A stretch of DNA of 64,000 nucleotides from Thunnus maccoyii (Eukaryota; Chordata; Actinopteri; Scombriformes; Scombridae): assembly GCF_910596095.1 (NCBI RefSeq), contig NC_056551.1, forward strand, positions 14,525,501-14,589,500. The letters are read 5' to 3'. A program made the translations under genes and the position numbers. A model generated the notes under the pieces. It was not told the DNA's origin, made no database searches, and saw only the letters and a program-made list of their open reading frames with translations. This document shows, in pieces, positions 11,188 to 23,445 of the stretch (the first letter of the stretch is position 1; every line of letters begins with the position of its first letter).

Positions 11188-13032
11188 TTAACTGGTTGGT
11201 TGTGTTGGTGGTCCGGCCTCATGGTCAAGATTGGACTCCTGCAGACTCCTGCCTGACGTCTCAATAGGCAGGATCAAGGATGCAATGCCAGCCAGCAGAC
11301 TGCAGCCACAGTACACTGACAGGGTCAAATACACTGATGTCCTGAGCATCACCTAGAACCAAAACACAACATACACACATACTGTATGACAAACAGAAGA
11401 CGTTTTATATCAGACAGGTGCTGGAAATCTAAACCTGCAGTACAGCATTTATCACAGCTAATATCAGTAATTTATCTTTACCACTAATTTCAAGAATATA
11501 GGATGAATCATAATGTTGATTCCTTTATCTTATGTTTCAGTCATTGCTAACAACTTACAATAAATTTGGTTGCATGCAGGGTGTCACAGTGCACTCTAAT
11601 ATCTAGTAAAGTGAGACTGTAAGGCTGCAGAGAGTCTAGCTACATTTCAAACCGAAGTTGCATTTATAAGCAGCCAGAATTTCATGTATGACTTAAATAT
11701 TTCACACAAAAATGTGCATTCACACCTACGGGCAACTTAGAGTCACCAATTAACCTAAAATGCATGTTTTTGTCTGTGGGAAGAAGCACCCGGGGAGAAC
11801 ATGCAAACTCCACACAGAAGGGCCCCAGCTGGCCGGGGTTGAACTCAGAATATTCTTGTTGTGAGAAGACAGTGCTAACCACTGCACCACTGTGCCGCCT
11901 TGGTGAAGAACTAAATGAAGAATATTGGCTGCACTGGACAAAACATTGCATTGTTCTCAGATTTAAACTCTTCATGTTTTTTAAAACCTGTTTTTTTTCA
12001 GATTTGCACAAAATCTGCAATGAATATTTAATGGTCTCCTGAGCACAAATCCTTATGTTTCTGTTGATCCTCTGACCTTTCATATTGTGGAGTTTAGCAA
12101 ACATCGCAGCATGTGGTGGGATTTGAGAGAATTTGAAGAACTGTTTCAACACATGCCATAGCTAAACCTGCCTTAAACAGAAATATTAAACTTGGAGATA
12201 CAAAATGACAGCATTTTTATATTTAGCAGTTATTTTTGCACAGTACCAACAGAGGTGGTCACTACATACCTGTGCCACAAAGGGAGTTATCAGGGAACCC
12301 AACCTTGCCATCGCACTAGACGTCCCCATTCCTAAGGCTCTGGTTTCTGTGGGGTACACCTAATGAAAATGAAAAAGCAGAGAGAGCATTTTTGACCGAA
12401 TCAAGTTGTCCAACAAATTCATTTAATGGACAAGTGGTCAAATTTGTAGACCTACCTCTGGTGTGTAAACAAAAGCAACTTGAAATCCTCCAGAGATGAA
12501 GGCTCTAGCAATAAAGATTAAGATTGCAAGAGCGATCCTATGAACACAGAGAGACACAGAGAGTTAGAGATCAGCCTTAATGTTTTAATGTATTACTGTT
12601 GGTCCACAATGACAAAGTAACACACACAAACTTACCTCCCAGTACAAGCATATAAGAGCAGAATGAACAAAGAAAACATAAAGAAACACAGTGCCATGCT
12701 TTTCTTCCTGCCAATACGGTCAACTGCCAGGATAATTAAAAGACCTGAAACAAAGACAAACAGAAAACATACCATTTCATAGCTGCGGTTAAGAGTTGTA
12801 AAACAAGAATGAATTACAAAGGAGCAGCCTAAACCACTGTAGGAGTACTGTAGGACTGGTGGTGTCATAAGTGAGCTTATATCAACAAGGCTAAAAGATT
12901 TTTTCAAGAAAGTCAAAATTATAATTATGTAAAGGTGAATCTAATGGCTAAAGATAGCTATATATTTTTTACCAAATGTGATGTTATTTAGATGAAATGC
13001 TTGTTTGACCTGAACTTATATACTGTATATGT

Positions 13033-13065
<33 letters not shown>

Positions 13066-16000
13066 CATCTATTCTTGAATTTTGGCAGAAATCATATCCG
13101 TGTTGTCTCAAAGTTTTGTTGTGATGGATGAATGATGAGTAAATACAGAAGCACCTCATGTGCATAGGCTTACACAATTCTTGGCAACAGCATCACATTT
13201 TTTTTAAACCTTACAGTTTCAATTACACACAACAGCTCTGAGAAAATGCTAATAGGGATCATTTCACCTGGGAATTCAGCCAAGGTCGTCCATAAAAGGT
13301 CTTTGTAGTCAGCTGATGTCAAATATTTGCATTCCAGACTACAGTTCGGTTCAAGCTTGGCCCCTTGGGTCGCTATAAGGAAAGAGAGAGGACAGTTTTA
13401 TTTTGTTTTTGCTTGCATTTAAGAGGTATTATGATAAAAGCTGATGTGCATGGAGCCACATGTTACTTACTCCCACATGAATCTCCACTTTGGAACAGCT
13501 CAGTTGTCAACAGGACTATTCCGTAATAGGAGAAGGCATTTGCAAACCTTTAGAGAAAATAACAACACAGTGTTCTGGAAAATAAGATTTCTAATAATAG
13601 TTGAAAAAGCATTAAATACATGGCCGGATTAACCAAGTATGGGGATGGGGCAAAAAACAGCTGTGGGTCCCCACCAACGCCATGTTGCTCACAGCAGACT
13701 ACACATGGCACTCTCAGTATTATTTCTCCTGATCCCCCAGATAAGAGTCTTCACAGGTCCAAAATGTTATATCCAATCTGAACTGGGCCTTCTATGATAA
13801 TTTATCTCCTTGTTCATTTCCTGTAACACCTATATGAGCCAGGACTCAACAAAACTGTACCTCTACACCCATTCTTTGTAGTCTTAAGAACATGTATATT
13901 TCTACCATGACATTCTCTAACAGTTTGCATTGATGACAAACCTCTGAGGGCTGCTGCTGAATGTGAGCATATGACAGGTTTTTACAGATTACAGTCCTTT
14001 TACATAATCTTTAAACCTGCAGTGCCGAACTTTTACATATAAATGAATATCAGTTATATTCAAGCCCTTGCCAAATGAGTTCACACAATGCTGATTAAGC
14101 CTAACACTCCCAGATAAATCTCTCTGTATTTCACAGTATACAGAGTTTTTAAATCTCCTGTTGGGAGGGACAATCTCGCACTGGCTGTGTGGATGCACAC
14201 CCAGACACTTCCGCTGGCTGAGGCGGCTAACTTATGGTTAGCCCTCTGCTAACTTGAATGGGGATAAAATAATTGAGTCGTGCGGCTCTTCTAGATTCTC
14301 CAAATGTTATCGGACTGAATGGATCAAATTCTGATAGTGAAGTGAGTCATTTCACATGGGTTGTGTGACGCTCACAGCAATTTATCCACCGTTTTACTGC
14401 CACAACAGTAGCGAGGGACTAGGCTATGGTATAGCCTATGACTTAAGCACATGTTGACAGTGTTTTTGTAATTACTCTCACTGCCAGAAGGGGGAGACAA
14501 AAGTCCTGCACTCCAGCTTTAAGTGTATTTAACAATATATCTGTTTCTGATCAGTTCTTCTTTTCCTCAAGTAGCTGTAAATTGTAACATGTAAGATTGA
14601 ATTAATAGAATAGAAATGTAAGATCAAGAGGTTCTCTGTTTTCTCTTAGTTCTTCAGAACTGAGTGTATCTTTTATACAGTTTAAAGTTACAGTTTACAG
14701 TGCACATTAATAGACACTTCTGTAAATGTGCCAGTTTACCCATCTTGGCTAATTAAAAATTAAATTTCAACTGCAGTCCCTGGGCAGGCGTAATGACAGG
14801 CTACAAAAGACTCAAACAATACATTAAAACAGGGAACAGCAATACTGTACATATAGCAGAGCACACTTCATAAGAACACACAAAATACTTTAAAACAAGG
14901 ACAATAATACATAAAACAAAGCACACTGGTTATTTGAATAAATTACAGAGTATGGTCACACACTTGATTGTCTCTTAACCATGATTTTAAATTAATTTTA
15001 AATGAACGATGTGTGTGATCAAGTGGTGCATACTCTCAAACATAATCCAGCCTTGATTAAATACTAACCTGGTCTTTTTTTTTTTTTTTTTTTACCAAAG
15101 ATAAAATTTAAAACGCTAAAGTAGAAAAATATGTTAATCAAGCTAACCATATAAACCACAGGAGAAGAGTAGTACTCCGATACTGAGGTGTGAAGAGGTC
15201 TTTGATCCGTCCACGGTAACCCTGTGAAGTGAAAATGACAAAAATACTTATTTGTTACTTGGACATGCACAACTCCTTTTTCTGAACAAACACAAGGACC
15301 CACATATCTTCCACCTCACCTGTTTATAGACGGTCACCTTCCCTGGAGGCAGGGCCTTGCCGTTCTCTTTGGCGATGCGTGTTAAAGTTGCCATGGCATT
15401 TTCTTTTTTTCCCGCCAGCACGTCAAAACGAGGACTTTCAGGCAGCCACTGTGCAAGACAGAATCATCAGATGAAAGTTTGACTCTGGCTGGTTTGAGTT
15501 TAGGGATCTGATTTCACCACCGACATACTTACAGAGCAGAAGCAAACAAAGATTGCCATTGGTATCGTGGACAGGCCAAGCAGCCACCGCCAGCCGAGAG
15601 TGGGCATTACCAACAGGGCCAGGAGGACCTCAAACACAGCACCAATGGCCCAGAATGCCTGATGTACACAAACACATCAATCAGGTGGGAAATAATGAGC
15701 GTTATACTTACTAGATCAAGGTTTCAACTCTTAAATACGGTGAAAGTCATACTTTAATAACAAAATTGCCACAGTACCGCAATCAGCATGATGCAGGTGC
15801 CTCTCGCCTTCACTGGAAGGAATTCTGAGTACAGTGTTACCCTAAAAAGATACCAAATATTTGTTGCAAATAATGTCTTGGCTCTTAAATTGTCTGGTTC
15901 ATGGTGCAGGATCAGTTCCGTCAATTTTGAATATCTGTTTACTATATGTGAAAAAAGTTCTATAGAGCCTTTCGTGGTTGCAGATAGATTTGCGCAAAGT

Positions 16001-17354
16001 CTGATAAACTCACGACTGAGGAGCTCCTCCGATGCCGAAGCCTACGAGGCCCCGCAGGACCAAGAGCCAACCGTACACTGGAGCAAAGGCACTCAGCAGG
16101 CCGTAGTACAGAGTCCAGCACATACAAAATGTCAGCCCCTGTTTACCACAGAGACAGAAGACACACAAGTTAAAAATGAGATAATGTACAAAAATCACCC
16201 AGTCATGTACTGTATAAAAAACTCAGATGTGAGACTCACTACTTTTCTGCCGTACTTGTCGGACACATTCCCCCATACAGGTGAACTAATCCCTGTCCCG
16301 ACAAACACCACCTGAAGTAAAAAAAAACAACAACATTTGCACAAATCACAAAATCAACAAGGTGTAGAACAGCACATTACTGAGAAGACCTAAAGGACCA
16401 TTACCGATGTTATCAGAGCCACCTTATAGCTGGGCAGTCTCCACTCGCAGTGCAGCTGGGGGCCCAAGATGCTGAGAATCATCATCTCCATGGCGTCTCC
16501 TATCTGCACTCAGAAGCAAAGCGCCACATGATAGACATTCAGTGTCTGGAAATCAAAGCGAGGAATTTTGCGCATGTTGTAAGCTTTCTTACCCATGACA
16601 GTCCAGTGAGGAGAGAGATTTTCCACTGGAACTTTCCAAAGCCAACGGCCTCCAGTGCTTCATCTAGAGTAAAGGTTTCTGTAAAGGGACGAGTCAGTCA
16701 CTGCAATTTCACTCTCGCTTCTGAAGAAATTCATGCAGAATCGTTCAAGAATCAAGCATAACTTGGTGGCATTACTATTTAAACATATCTAAAAAAGATA
16801 GTCACATCACATAAAAAAAATGCAAAATAATGATGTTCAAATAATACTTTAGCTAGGAGCTGATTAGAGTTAATCAGGTGAAGGTGTTGCCAACAGACTC
16901 CAGACCAGCACAGAAACTGAGGAGAGTTGTTGACTCAACTGCGGTCCATTATTATTAATAGTATCAGCTGATCTACATTTAGTACAGTGTTAATCTCTTC
17001 CTCTTGTTTTATGCAAATTGTCCCCTGCCTTTTCCTCACAAATCGATGCCCGGCCAGGACAACATTGAATTTTCAGGTTCCAAAAATTAAATACATACTG
17101 TATATTTTTTTTATTTAAGGTCACCTTGATGATGTGTGTGTTTTTTTTCCACAAACATAGAAGACCACATAAAGAAAGATCAAAATCTGGATAAACTATA
17201 ACTAATAGTGTTCCACAAGCCTTCAGTTTTATTAGATCCAGATGTGGATGCAGACTCTTTGCCTCGTGAGTCGACTCTTGCTGTGGCTATAGTGCAGATC
17301 TCAGCGTCTGTCCCCTGGTCCTCATCACTGTTACCAACAAAATTCACCTCACCC
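11188..17354 (-). CDS. svop: Synaptic vesicle 2-related protein (MFS transporter-like)
   Basis: Minus-strand exons: 17354-17263 (probable), 16678-16593, 16503-16405, 16311-16243, 16138-16014, 15841-15778, 15658-15533, 15448-15320, 15221-15148, 13547-13471, 13372-13268, 12744-12636, 12537-12456, 12359-12270, 11352-11188 (stop). Phases match throughout, giving about 496 residues without the first exon. Key blocks are [40 protein letters not shown], the MFS loop signature [10 protein letters not shown] and its second-half counterpart [24 protein letters not shown], and a C-terminal [11 protein letters not shown]. These fit SVOP better than SVOPL. SVOP is a 12-TM synaptic-vesicle protein of the SV2/organic-ion transporter group; its substrate is not established and it binds nucleotides. 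The N-terminal exon with the start codon was not found. Exon 17354-17263 fits in phase but needs a GC donor. Confidence 0.9.
11700..11899 (-). mobile_element. tRNA-derived SINE
   Basis: On the minus strand it begins GGCGGCACAGTGGTGCAGTGG with an A-box-like TGGTGCAGTGG. A B-box-like GAGTTCAACCCC follows, then the characteristic TGTGTGGAGTTTGCATGTTC body. This is a very common SINE-type repeat in fish. It lies in an svop intron. Confidence 0.75.
13034..13066. repeat. (GA)n microsatellite
   Basis: About 16 GA dinucleotides within an svop intron. Confidence 0.9.
14010..14522. mobile_element. MITE with imperfect terminal inverted repeats
   Basis: The left end, tttaaacctgcagtgccgaa, matches the reverse complement of the right end, cttaaagctggagtgcagga, over about 25 bp with mismatches. 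No reading frame of interest inside. It sits in the 1.6 kb svop intron 13548-15147. Confidence 0.6.
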
Positions 17355-18847
17355 CTAAATGTCAGCACACCGAAAGGAGAAATTCAGGCATTATTAGGCA
17401 TTACAGGTTGGATTTCATGTTTTTTTTTAAAAAAAAGGACATTTTCCTACGTGTGGATACACCTAGCCCCATGGCAACAGTCTGGTGTGTAAACACAACA
17501 GGATAGATTTATCTCAGGGTATAATTTCTTTTAGCATCACAAATGTCTACATGGGGAAAACACAAAAATGTTGTTTTACCTCAGTTCAGCATTTCTCCAA
17601 CGCTTGTAATTGATCCTGGATGGTCTGCTCCAGTTGTCCATTTCAGTATCTTTGGGAGCTGTTACTTACAGTGGACAAACACACCGGTGCCGCTGTCAAA
17701 CCTGCTAGTCAAGTCACTTCAGGTTTCAGTGAGACACCCAATCAGAGGACAATACCTTGATGGAAGAAAGGGGAGGAGTTGCAACAGGAAACAAAGGTGC
17801 TATTTCAGGGCTGAATGGCTGAGGCTTTATGGGTTAGCCCTTGACTATAGCAAAACAGGTCATACAGGTCATATTTATTTCAACATTTCCTCTATATGAC
17901 TAGACTCATTAGATAATAAGTAGGAATAATAAGATTAAAAACAGTGAAACAACACTTACATATTTCAGCCTTAAAACTTCGTCTTCCTTAATTTTCTTAG
18001 GAGTATAAAGTAAAAATAAACTGTTCTTAAGATTAAGTCAATAGGGTGATTAAAACACAACAAACACTAAGCCAGTTTTTTTTAAAAAAAAAATTCTTTT
18101 TAATATTGTCAATAATCAAATTACTAAAATATAAGCAGCCGAGTTAAAGCTGACAGTAATAATCCCACTTCATCCCCTTAATCGAGTCTTTTAGCTTATG
18201 TTCTTATCCACTGAGACTGAAAATACATGCAACAGTAGAATTAGTTTAATTAATTAATCATCAAAATGTAAAGCAAACAGAAAGAGGGTGTGTACAGTAT
18301 GTCAGTGTGCTTACACCCTTTTTGTGACCACGGAAAGATCCTATATGAGTGTACAAAGAGTTTAAAATGTTGATAGAAGAAAAAAGGGATGTGAGAAAAG
18401 GTTTAAGGTTTCAGCAAGAAGAAGGTGTAGCCTACAGTTACAGGCACATTTTATATCAGCGCTGTTGTTCAGTAGCTGTGTGACTGATGGTCCTGCAGCA
18501 GGTGTGACGTCCTTTAGTTCATCAATGTCCAAAAACATGAAATCAAACAAACATTACCTTATACTAGGTTAATGTGAGCTAATGGAGTAATTGTTATAGC
18601 CTGTGGCTAACAGCAGGTTGTGCTCTCATGCTGCTGGTGTTGTTGGTGACAGTTGGTCAAAAAGCCAGAGGGCTCAGGATGTAAACACTGCCATTGTCAG
18701 AGGTAGATCTTCTCGAGTTCATAGTTCTGTATTTTTAGGTCATATTCACACACCCAAAAGTGTTAATTTCACTGTCTAAAGCCTATTTTATGTTTCCTCA
18801 GAGGCCCCATGACAGGAAGGAATTCAGTTAGGACCTGGTAGTCTCTC

Positions 18848-18848
<1 letters not shown>

Positions 18849-18884
<36 letters not shown>

Positions 18885-18905
18885 ATATATATATATATAT
18901 ATATA
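18849..18905. repeat. (AAAT)n(AT)n microsatellite
   Basis: About eight AAAT units run directly into about ten AT units. Confidence 0.9.
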
Positions 18906-19069
18906 ATAACAACATCTTCTTTCTGTGTTAACTCACTAGACTCAGACTTTATGAGGGTTAGTTTGACTTCAGCAGTATGTGGTTCAGGCCTGCTGCTCCT
19001 CTGACACTGGGGTCTGGATTACCTACAGTACCGCAGACAAGTTTCAGTTCTCTGTAAAGTGATTTTCAC

Positions 19070-19372
19070 ACAGTAAATTGAAATATCCAACTATCTTGAT
19101 AATCGACTAATGAATTTGAGTATATTTTTTTATGAAAAAATGCCCAAATTCTCTTGAACCAACTTCTTAAATGTTCTCTCTGTGACAGTAAACTGAATAT
19201 CTTTGGGTTGTGGACTTTTCGTTGGTACAACACAAGATGTTTTAAGTTGCATCTTGGGTTTAGGGGAATAGTGATCAGCATTTTCTGACATTTTATTGAC
19301 CAAAATGACTAATGGATTAATTGAGAAAACAACTGACAGATTAGGCAAAAATAATCATTAGTTGCAGCCCTT
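19070..19372 (-). mobile_element. hAT-like MITE
   Basis: Read on the minus strand it starts aagggctgcaactaatgatt. It then has the teleost-typical ttgtccacaacccaaagatattcagtttactgt-type body and ends near gatagttggatatttcaa. No transposase. A short fragment of the same family end lies at about 55243-55290. Confidence 0.7.
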
Positions 19373-19840
19373 AAAATGAGCTGAAACCGGTCAGTGCCTA
19401 GAAAGTAAAAAAACACATTAAAATACATGACAAAGGCATACTTTAGAAAATGGAATAAGGAGTACAGCAGTGAATGCGTTCATAAATTTCAGAAGCACTG
19501 GTACAACGCCCAAGGTCACATGTTGCATGACCTTTTCAAAACTCATTATCAGCAGTGTAATGTCCTGATAGCCCAGCTATCAACTGATATATCACGTAAA
19601 ATACCACAAAATTACATCTAAAAAAACTCACTTAAATTGTAGAGTTGGAACTGAGTATTTACTGCTACACTAAGAATATCTTCTCATATGAGGGAACTGT
19701 ATGTGACTATTGCGTCTCTCAGTCCTCTGCCCCCCTGCAGTGAATAAGGCCAACCTGAAAATAAAACCTGTAGAAAAGTAGGACACTGTTAGGGACATGC
19801 TGAGGCTGCTGCATTATGGGACGGTCATAAATACAGGTAG

Positions 19841-19963
19841 AATATATAGCACATCCCTCCGTCCCCGCATCCTCTGGTCACATCAGCTGCTTAGCCAGAC
19901 TCACACTGAATCTCACCAGAGCTTTTCTGATTTTACACAAAGAACTACAACATGGACTCAAAG
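19841..19963 (+). promoter_or_regulatory. TATA-box promoter with short first exon (MDSK)
   Basis: An aatatatagc TATA-like element at about 19841-19850 is followed by ~100 bp of leader, then ATG GAC TCA AAG and a good donor (gtaagc) at 19964. The phase-0 junction would splice in frame to myo1h exon 27823, giving an alternative N terminus. No transcript evidence is available, so it could belong to another transcript. Confidence 0.35.
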
Positions 19964-20331
19964 GTAAGCGCTGCAATCTACATGATTAAAATCTAAATGC
20001 CAAAATATTGTAGTCCTATGAATTGAATTGCTTGTTGAAATCACAATCATTGTGCGATTTCTTCACTAAATGCACCACTTCTGAAACTAATAGTCTCACA
20101 GTTCGTTTTGGCCTCCAGAGCTTTGTCCCGGCGACAGCAATCTGTTTGCTCAAATGAATCAGTTGAAAGTTTAGTTTTTTGGAACTAATTTAGCTTGTGA
20201 ATATTTATTTGGACATGTAGTTGATCACAGTAGTGGATCCAACGTGCCCTTCACCTTGTTAGTAACAAGATTGCAATAGACCATATTATTTACCTCTTAT
20301 CAGTGGTTGAGATTTTGAGATGTGTGTGTTC

Positions 20332-20358
20332 CTGTGTGTGTGTGTGTGTGTGTGTGTA
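20332..20358. repeat. (GT)n microsatellite
   Basis: Run of GT dinucleotides with slight interruptions in the svop-myo1h intergenic region. Confidence 0.85.
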
Positions 20359-20999
20359 CGTGCCATACCATAGTGTCTCTGGTTTGATGAATAAAATATT
20401 AAGCATTTTTAATTACTCAGGTACATTATCACTGTAAACCCTCAGTGCAGAGAGGTGAGGCCATGCATGAAATGAATACAAAGGTGAACCATTGTTTTTG
20501 TGTTATCATTAGGACTCGGTATCTGACCACAATAGTTATCAAGGATTGACTAAATTGTGTCCATTGTGGTGAAAATACTGAAAACTGACAGTTAATGCTC
20601 AAATTCTGAATCTTCTTGACTTTCTATACATTTTCCAAATTTTATGTGATTTAAAATATTGTTTCATCATACTTATATCACACCTTTATTATATTATACT
20701 GCATTTAATTTAGAAACCGTTATTTTATGGACTATTGTGTTAATACAACATTCAACTTTGACGCATTTGAAGAAAAAGTTGTTGTTTTTTTTGTTTGTTT
20801 TTTTGCATGAAGTGCGTTTATGCTCACAATAGGACCATAACTCAGAAATCAATGGCATGTACAATAAAATAAGAATTGGGAACAAAATAGCATGTGTGCA
20901 GGTGGTACTTTTGACTGGATTGGCCATGGACCAGTCCTATAACCGCGGTTGTCCCTGAGTGAGTGAGTGACTGAGTGAGTGATAAGGTTTCACCATTGG

Positions 21000-21345
21000 T
21001 CGGCCGGCCGTACAGGCGTTTCCTCATTGGCTGTTGTTCTTTCGAAATGAATCGGCGCGAGATGACAGAAGCGGAGGACAGCAGCAGTTTCCTTCTCCAA
21101 ACTTTGACGCTCTCAGACCCGATGTTAAATGCAGCAGTCGGTTAAACTCCTGTTTAGACAGACACGTACCAGCAGCGTCTCCTCCTCTACCGTCCAGGGT
21201 GATTCACTCTCCGGCTGCTGACAGCGCTGCCAGCCGGAGAGACGCTCCGCGGTGCGTAAATACCAGGACACAAGCTTCTTATTTCTCTGACGTTTTCACA
21301 TCACAAACAATAAACAACAGCATTAAAACACGAGTCTTGCAGGTA
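21000..21345 (+). promoter_or_regulatory. CpG-richer block, possible non-coding first exon
   Basis: Local CpG density is clearly higher than in the AT-rich surroundings, with an inverted CCAAT (attggctg) near 21027. A 32-codon open frame starts at 21047 (MNRREMTEAEDSSSF) but ends in TAA without a donor. A reasonable donor (TTGCAG|gtaaaa) follows at 21342. This could be a promoter for svop (minus), for an upstream myo1h leader (plus), or for a lncRNA. Confidence 0.3.
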
Positions 21346-22903
21346 AAACGTGCGACTCATGTAGGCTGTTATGTCAGTTTACTGTGGGGGAGCTGCTGCT
21401 TTGCAGGTGCGCTTGATTTGACTAACTGGGCGGAGATAAGCCTCCTGAATTTGCATCCAAAATGCTGTTTAAGTTTTCTTTTACAATTTCCACAGCACCC
21501 TCCATGTTCATCAACCAGGAAAGAGGCAGGAAAAAAAGGCGTATCCACAAGTAAAGCACCCCAAATATCCCCATCACTATGACAAAACACTCAATACAGA
21601 GTGAAAAACGAGAGACATCTGCAGTGAAACATATGAAAGAGCAAGGGGAGTTAACATATAATTAGAATAGTTAGAATTAAAATAAGTTCTCCTTCAATTC
21701 AAACATCCCAAGATATGAGTGGAAAGTATTGTTCTTACAACTGCATTCATAATCCTTTTTTGTTGACTCAAACGTTGCTTAACCATGTCATATGATATAC
21801 TACTTCAATACACATCAGGCCACTACAGAAAATAGCAGATGAACATTTAATATCCAGGTATTAACATAATAGACACTATCACTGACTATCCCTGTGACAA
21901 ATTGGCCACAGTTTCACGCATTGACCATACACGGTCCAGCCATATACTAGGTTTTGACCTATAGTCTTGTTTATTTCTTAGTGCAGATTTTTGTTACCCA
22001 ACACCTGCAAAGAATGTATAGATGTAAATGTGCCTTGTGGTAATTGACAAATACTTGTAAATATTATTCTGATATGTTGTGTTTACATGAGAGCTTAAAT
22101 GATACTCAGCATGAACAGTAATCATTAATAAAGGAAATTTGTTTTCAATGGATGCACTGTAAATCAGTAAGTATCACTGTGTGTGTGTGTGTGTCTGTGT
22201 GAGTGTTTGGGCTCTTATTCTAAAAGCAGTGGTCTTTTTTTAAAAAAGAAATTAATCAGTATTTGCATAATGGGTTACATTACATTAATGACGATTTTTC
22301 CAATGTGCTTCTCTCACCTTGTGTTTTGGCCTCTTCAGGCAGTAATGTAAGATGCCTTTGTTGATGCTTACAGGAAGCACAATGTTAAATTTTAAACAGA
22401 GGGCAACGTTACGCCACCCGCAGACATGTCACAGTTGACCCACAAGAAGAAGATGAGATAAAAGATCTAATTTTTATAAAATAGCAAAATGTATTTTAAA
22501 TATTTTCGGCAATTTGGTTATGTTCCTAACAGCTGATAGAGAATATACTAGTCTATAATCCATCAGTATATGTTATAGTATATTCAAATCAATTTTCATT
22601 AAAATTTTTATTCAAGTTTTATTTTAAAGCTATTCTATGTTGCTGATATTAATTATAGGAGTATATTTGGTTTGAATTTGTAATTTTTGACCACAATTTT
22701 TAGATGCGAAGAATCTTCAGTATTTTAATCCCAAACAGGTCGGATCATCCTGGCTCTGATGAGCAGTTAGTAATTAGTTTGAAATGCATCTGCCTAATCA
22801 AAGATCAGTAATTGAATACCTGTGCTGTAATTTTGTGGCGAGGAGGGTGAGGATGGGTCTCTGGGAGGATAGAGTTTCTACATCCTTGTATTACATACCT
22901 GCA

Positions 22904-22905
22904 CA

Positions 22906-22960
<55 letters not shown>
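22904..22960. repeat. (CA)n microsatellite
   Basis: About 25 CA units with one interruption. Confidence 0.95.
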
Positions 22961-23189
22961 GCTTCCTTAAACACATAGTGTAGCTGTTCAACACTCAGGT
23001 GAAGCGCTGAATGAACATTTGCTGCCTGGGCTCCATGAATGTTTAACAACCCTGGTGCCTCCAGAGCCACATAACTCATTACTGCCTCACTACCTACAAT
23101 GCAGGGACACCAGTCCAACAGGAAGCAGCAGTGCCACCCTCCTCCTCCCCCTCTTCAGCCTCTCTGTCCCAGGCCGTGGTACCGGGCCT

Positions 23190-23445
23190 GCTCCGAGCCA
23201 GTATATGAGAAGCCGATGCAAACCTGAGCAGCAGAGGAGAAAGTGGCAAGAGTAGATTATTGGTGAAATATCTTTGCTGACCTACAGAGGCTCCACTATG
23301 GGAGAACTTCTCAACTACTAAAACTCAGGCTATATCTGTCTGAGTTGTAAACCTGAGGACTGTAGTTCAAAATAATTTGGATTTATCAGGTTCATCACAC
23401 AAGACTGATCCAACCATGACGCACATGGCTCTGGAAGTAAAGGAG
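23190..23445 (+). promoter_or_regulatory. myo1h: Possible myo1h promoter and first coding exon
   Basis: A TATA-like tatatga at about 23201 lies ~215 bp upstream of ATG ACG CAC ATG GCT ([10 protein letters not shown]), which has a phase-0 donor gtaatt at 23446. It joins in frame to 27823. The downstream in-frame ATG inside exon 27823 ([13 protein letters not shown]) matches the start used in short MYO1 isoforms, so the longer N terminus is uncertain. Confidence 0.4.

Larger units (their letters stand above)
17355..23415. other. svop-myo1h intergenic region
   Basis: About 6 kb between divergent genes, probably containing the svop 5' exon and promoter, which I could not locate. It holds an AAAT/AT microsatellite near 18850, a hAT-like MITE at 19070-19370, a TATA-led possible first exon near 19850-19963, a CpG-richer block at 21.0-21.35 kb, and GT and CA repeats. 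No complete coding gene is seen. Confidence 0.5.

Noticed and set aside
11682-12152. 156-codon minus-strand frame
   Set aside because: Made of the SINE at 11700-11899 plus svop intron.
15788-16315. 175-codon + strand frame
   Set aside because: Antisense to three svop exons whose phases and motifs are clear.
21034-21582. 182-codon + strand frame
   Set aside because: No ATG in a good context and no family motif; spans the donor-like site at 21342. Kept only as a possible non-coding first exon.
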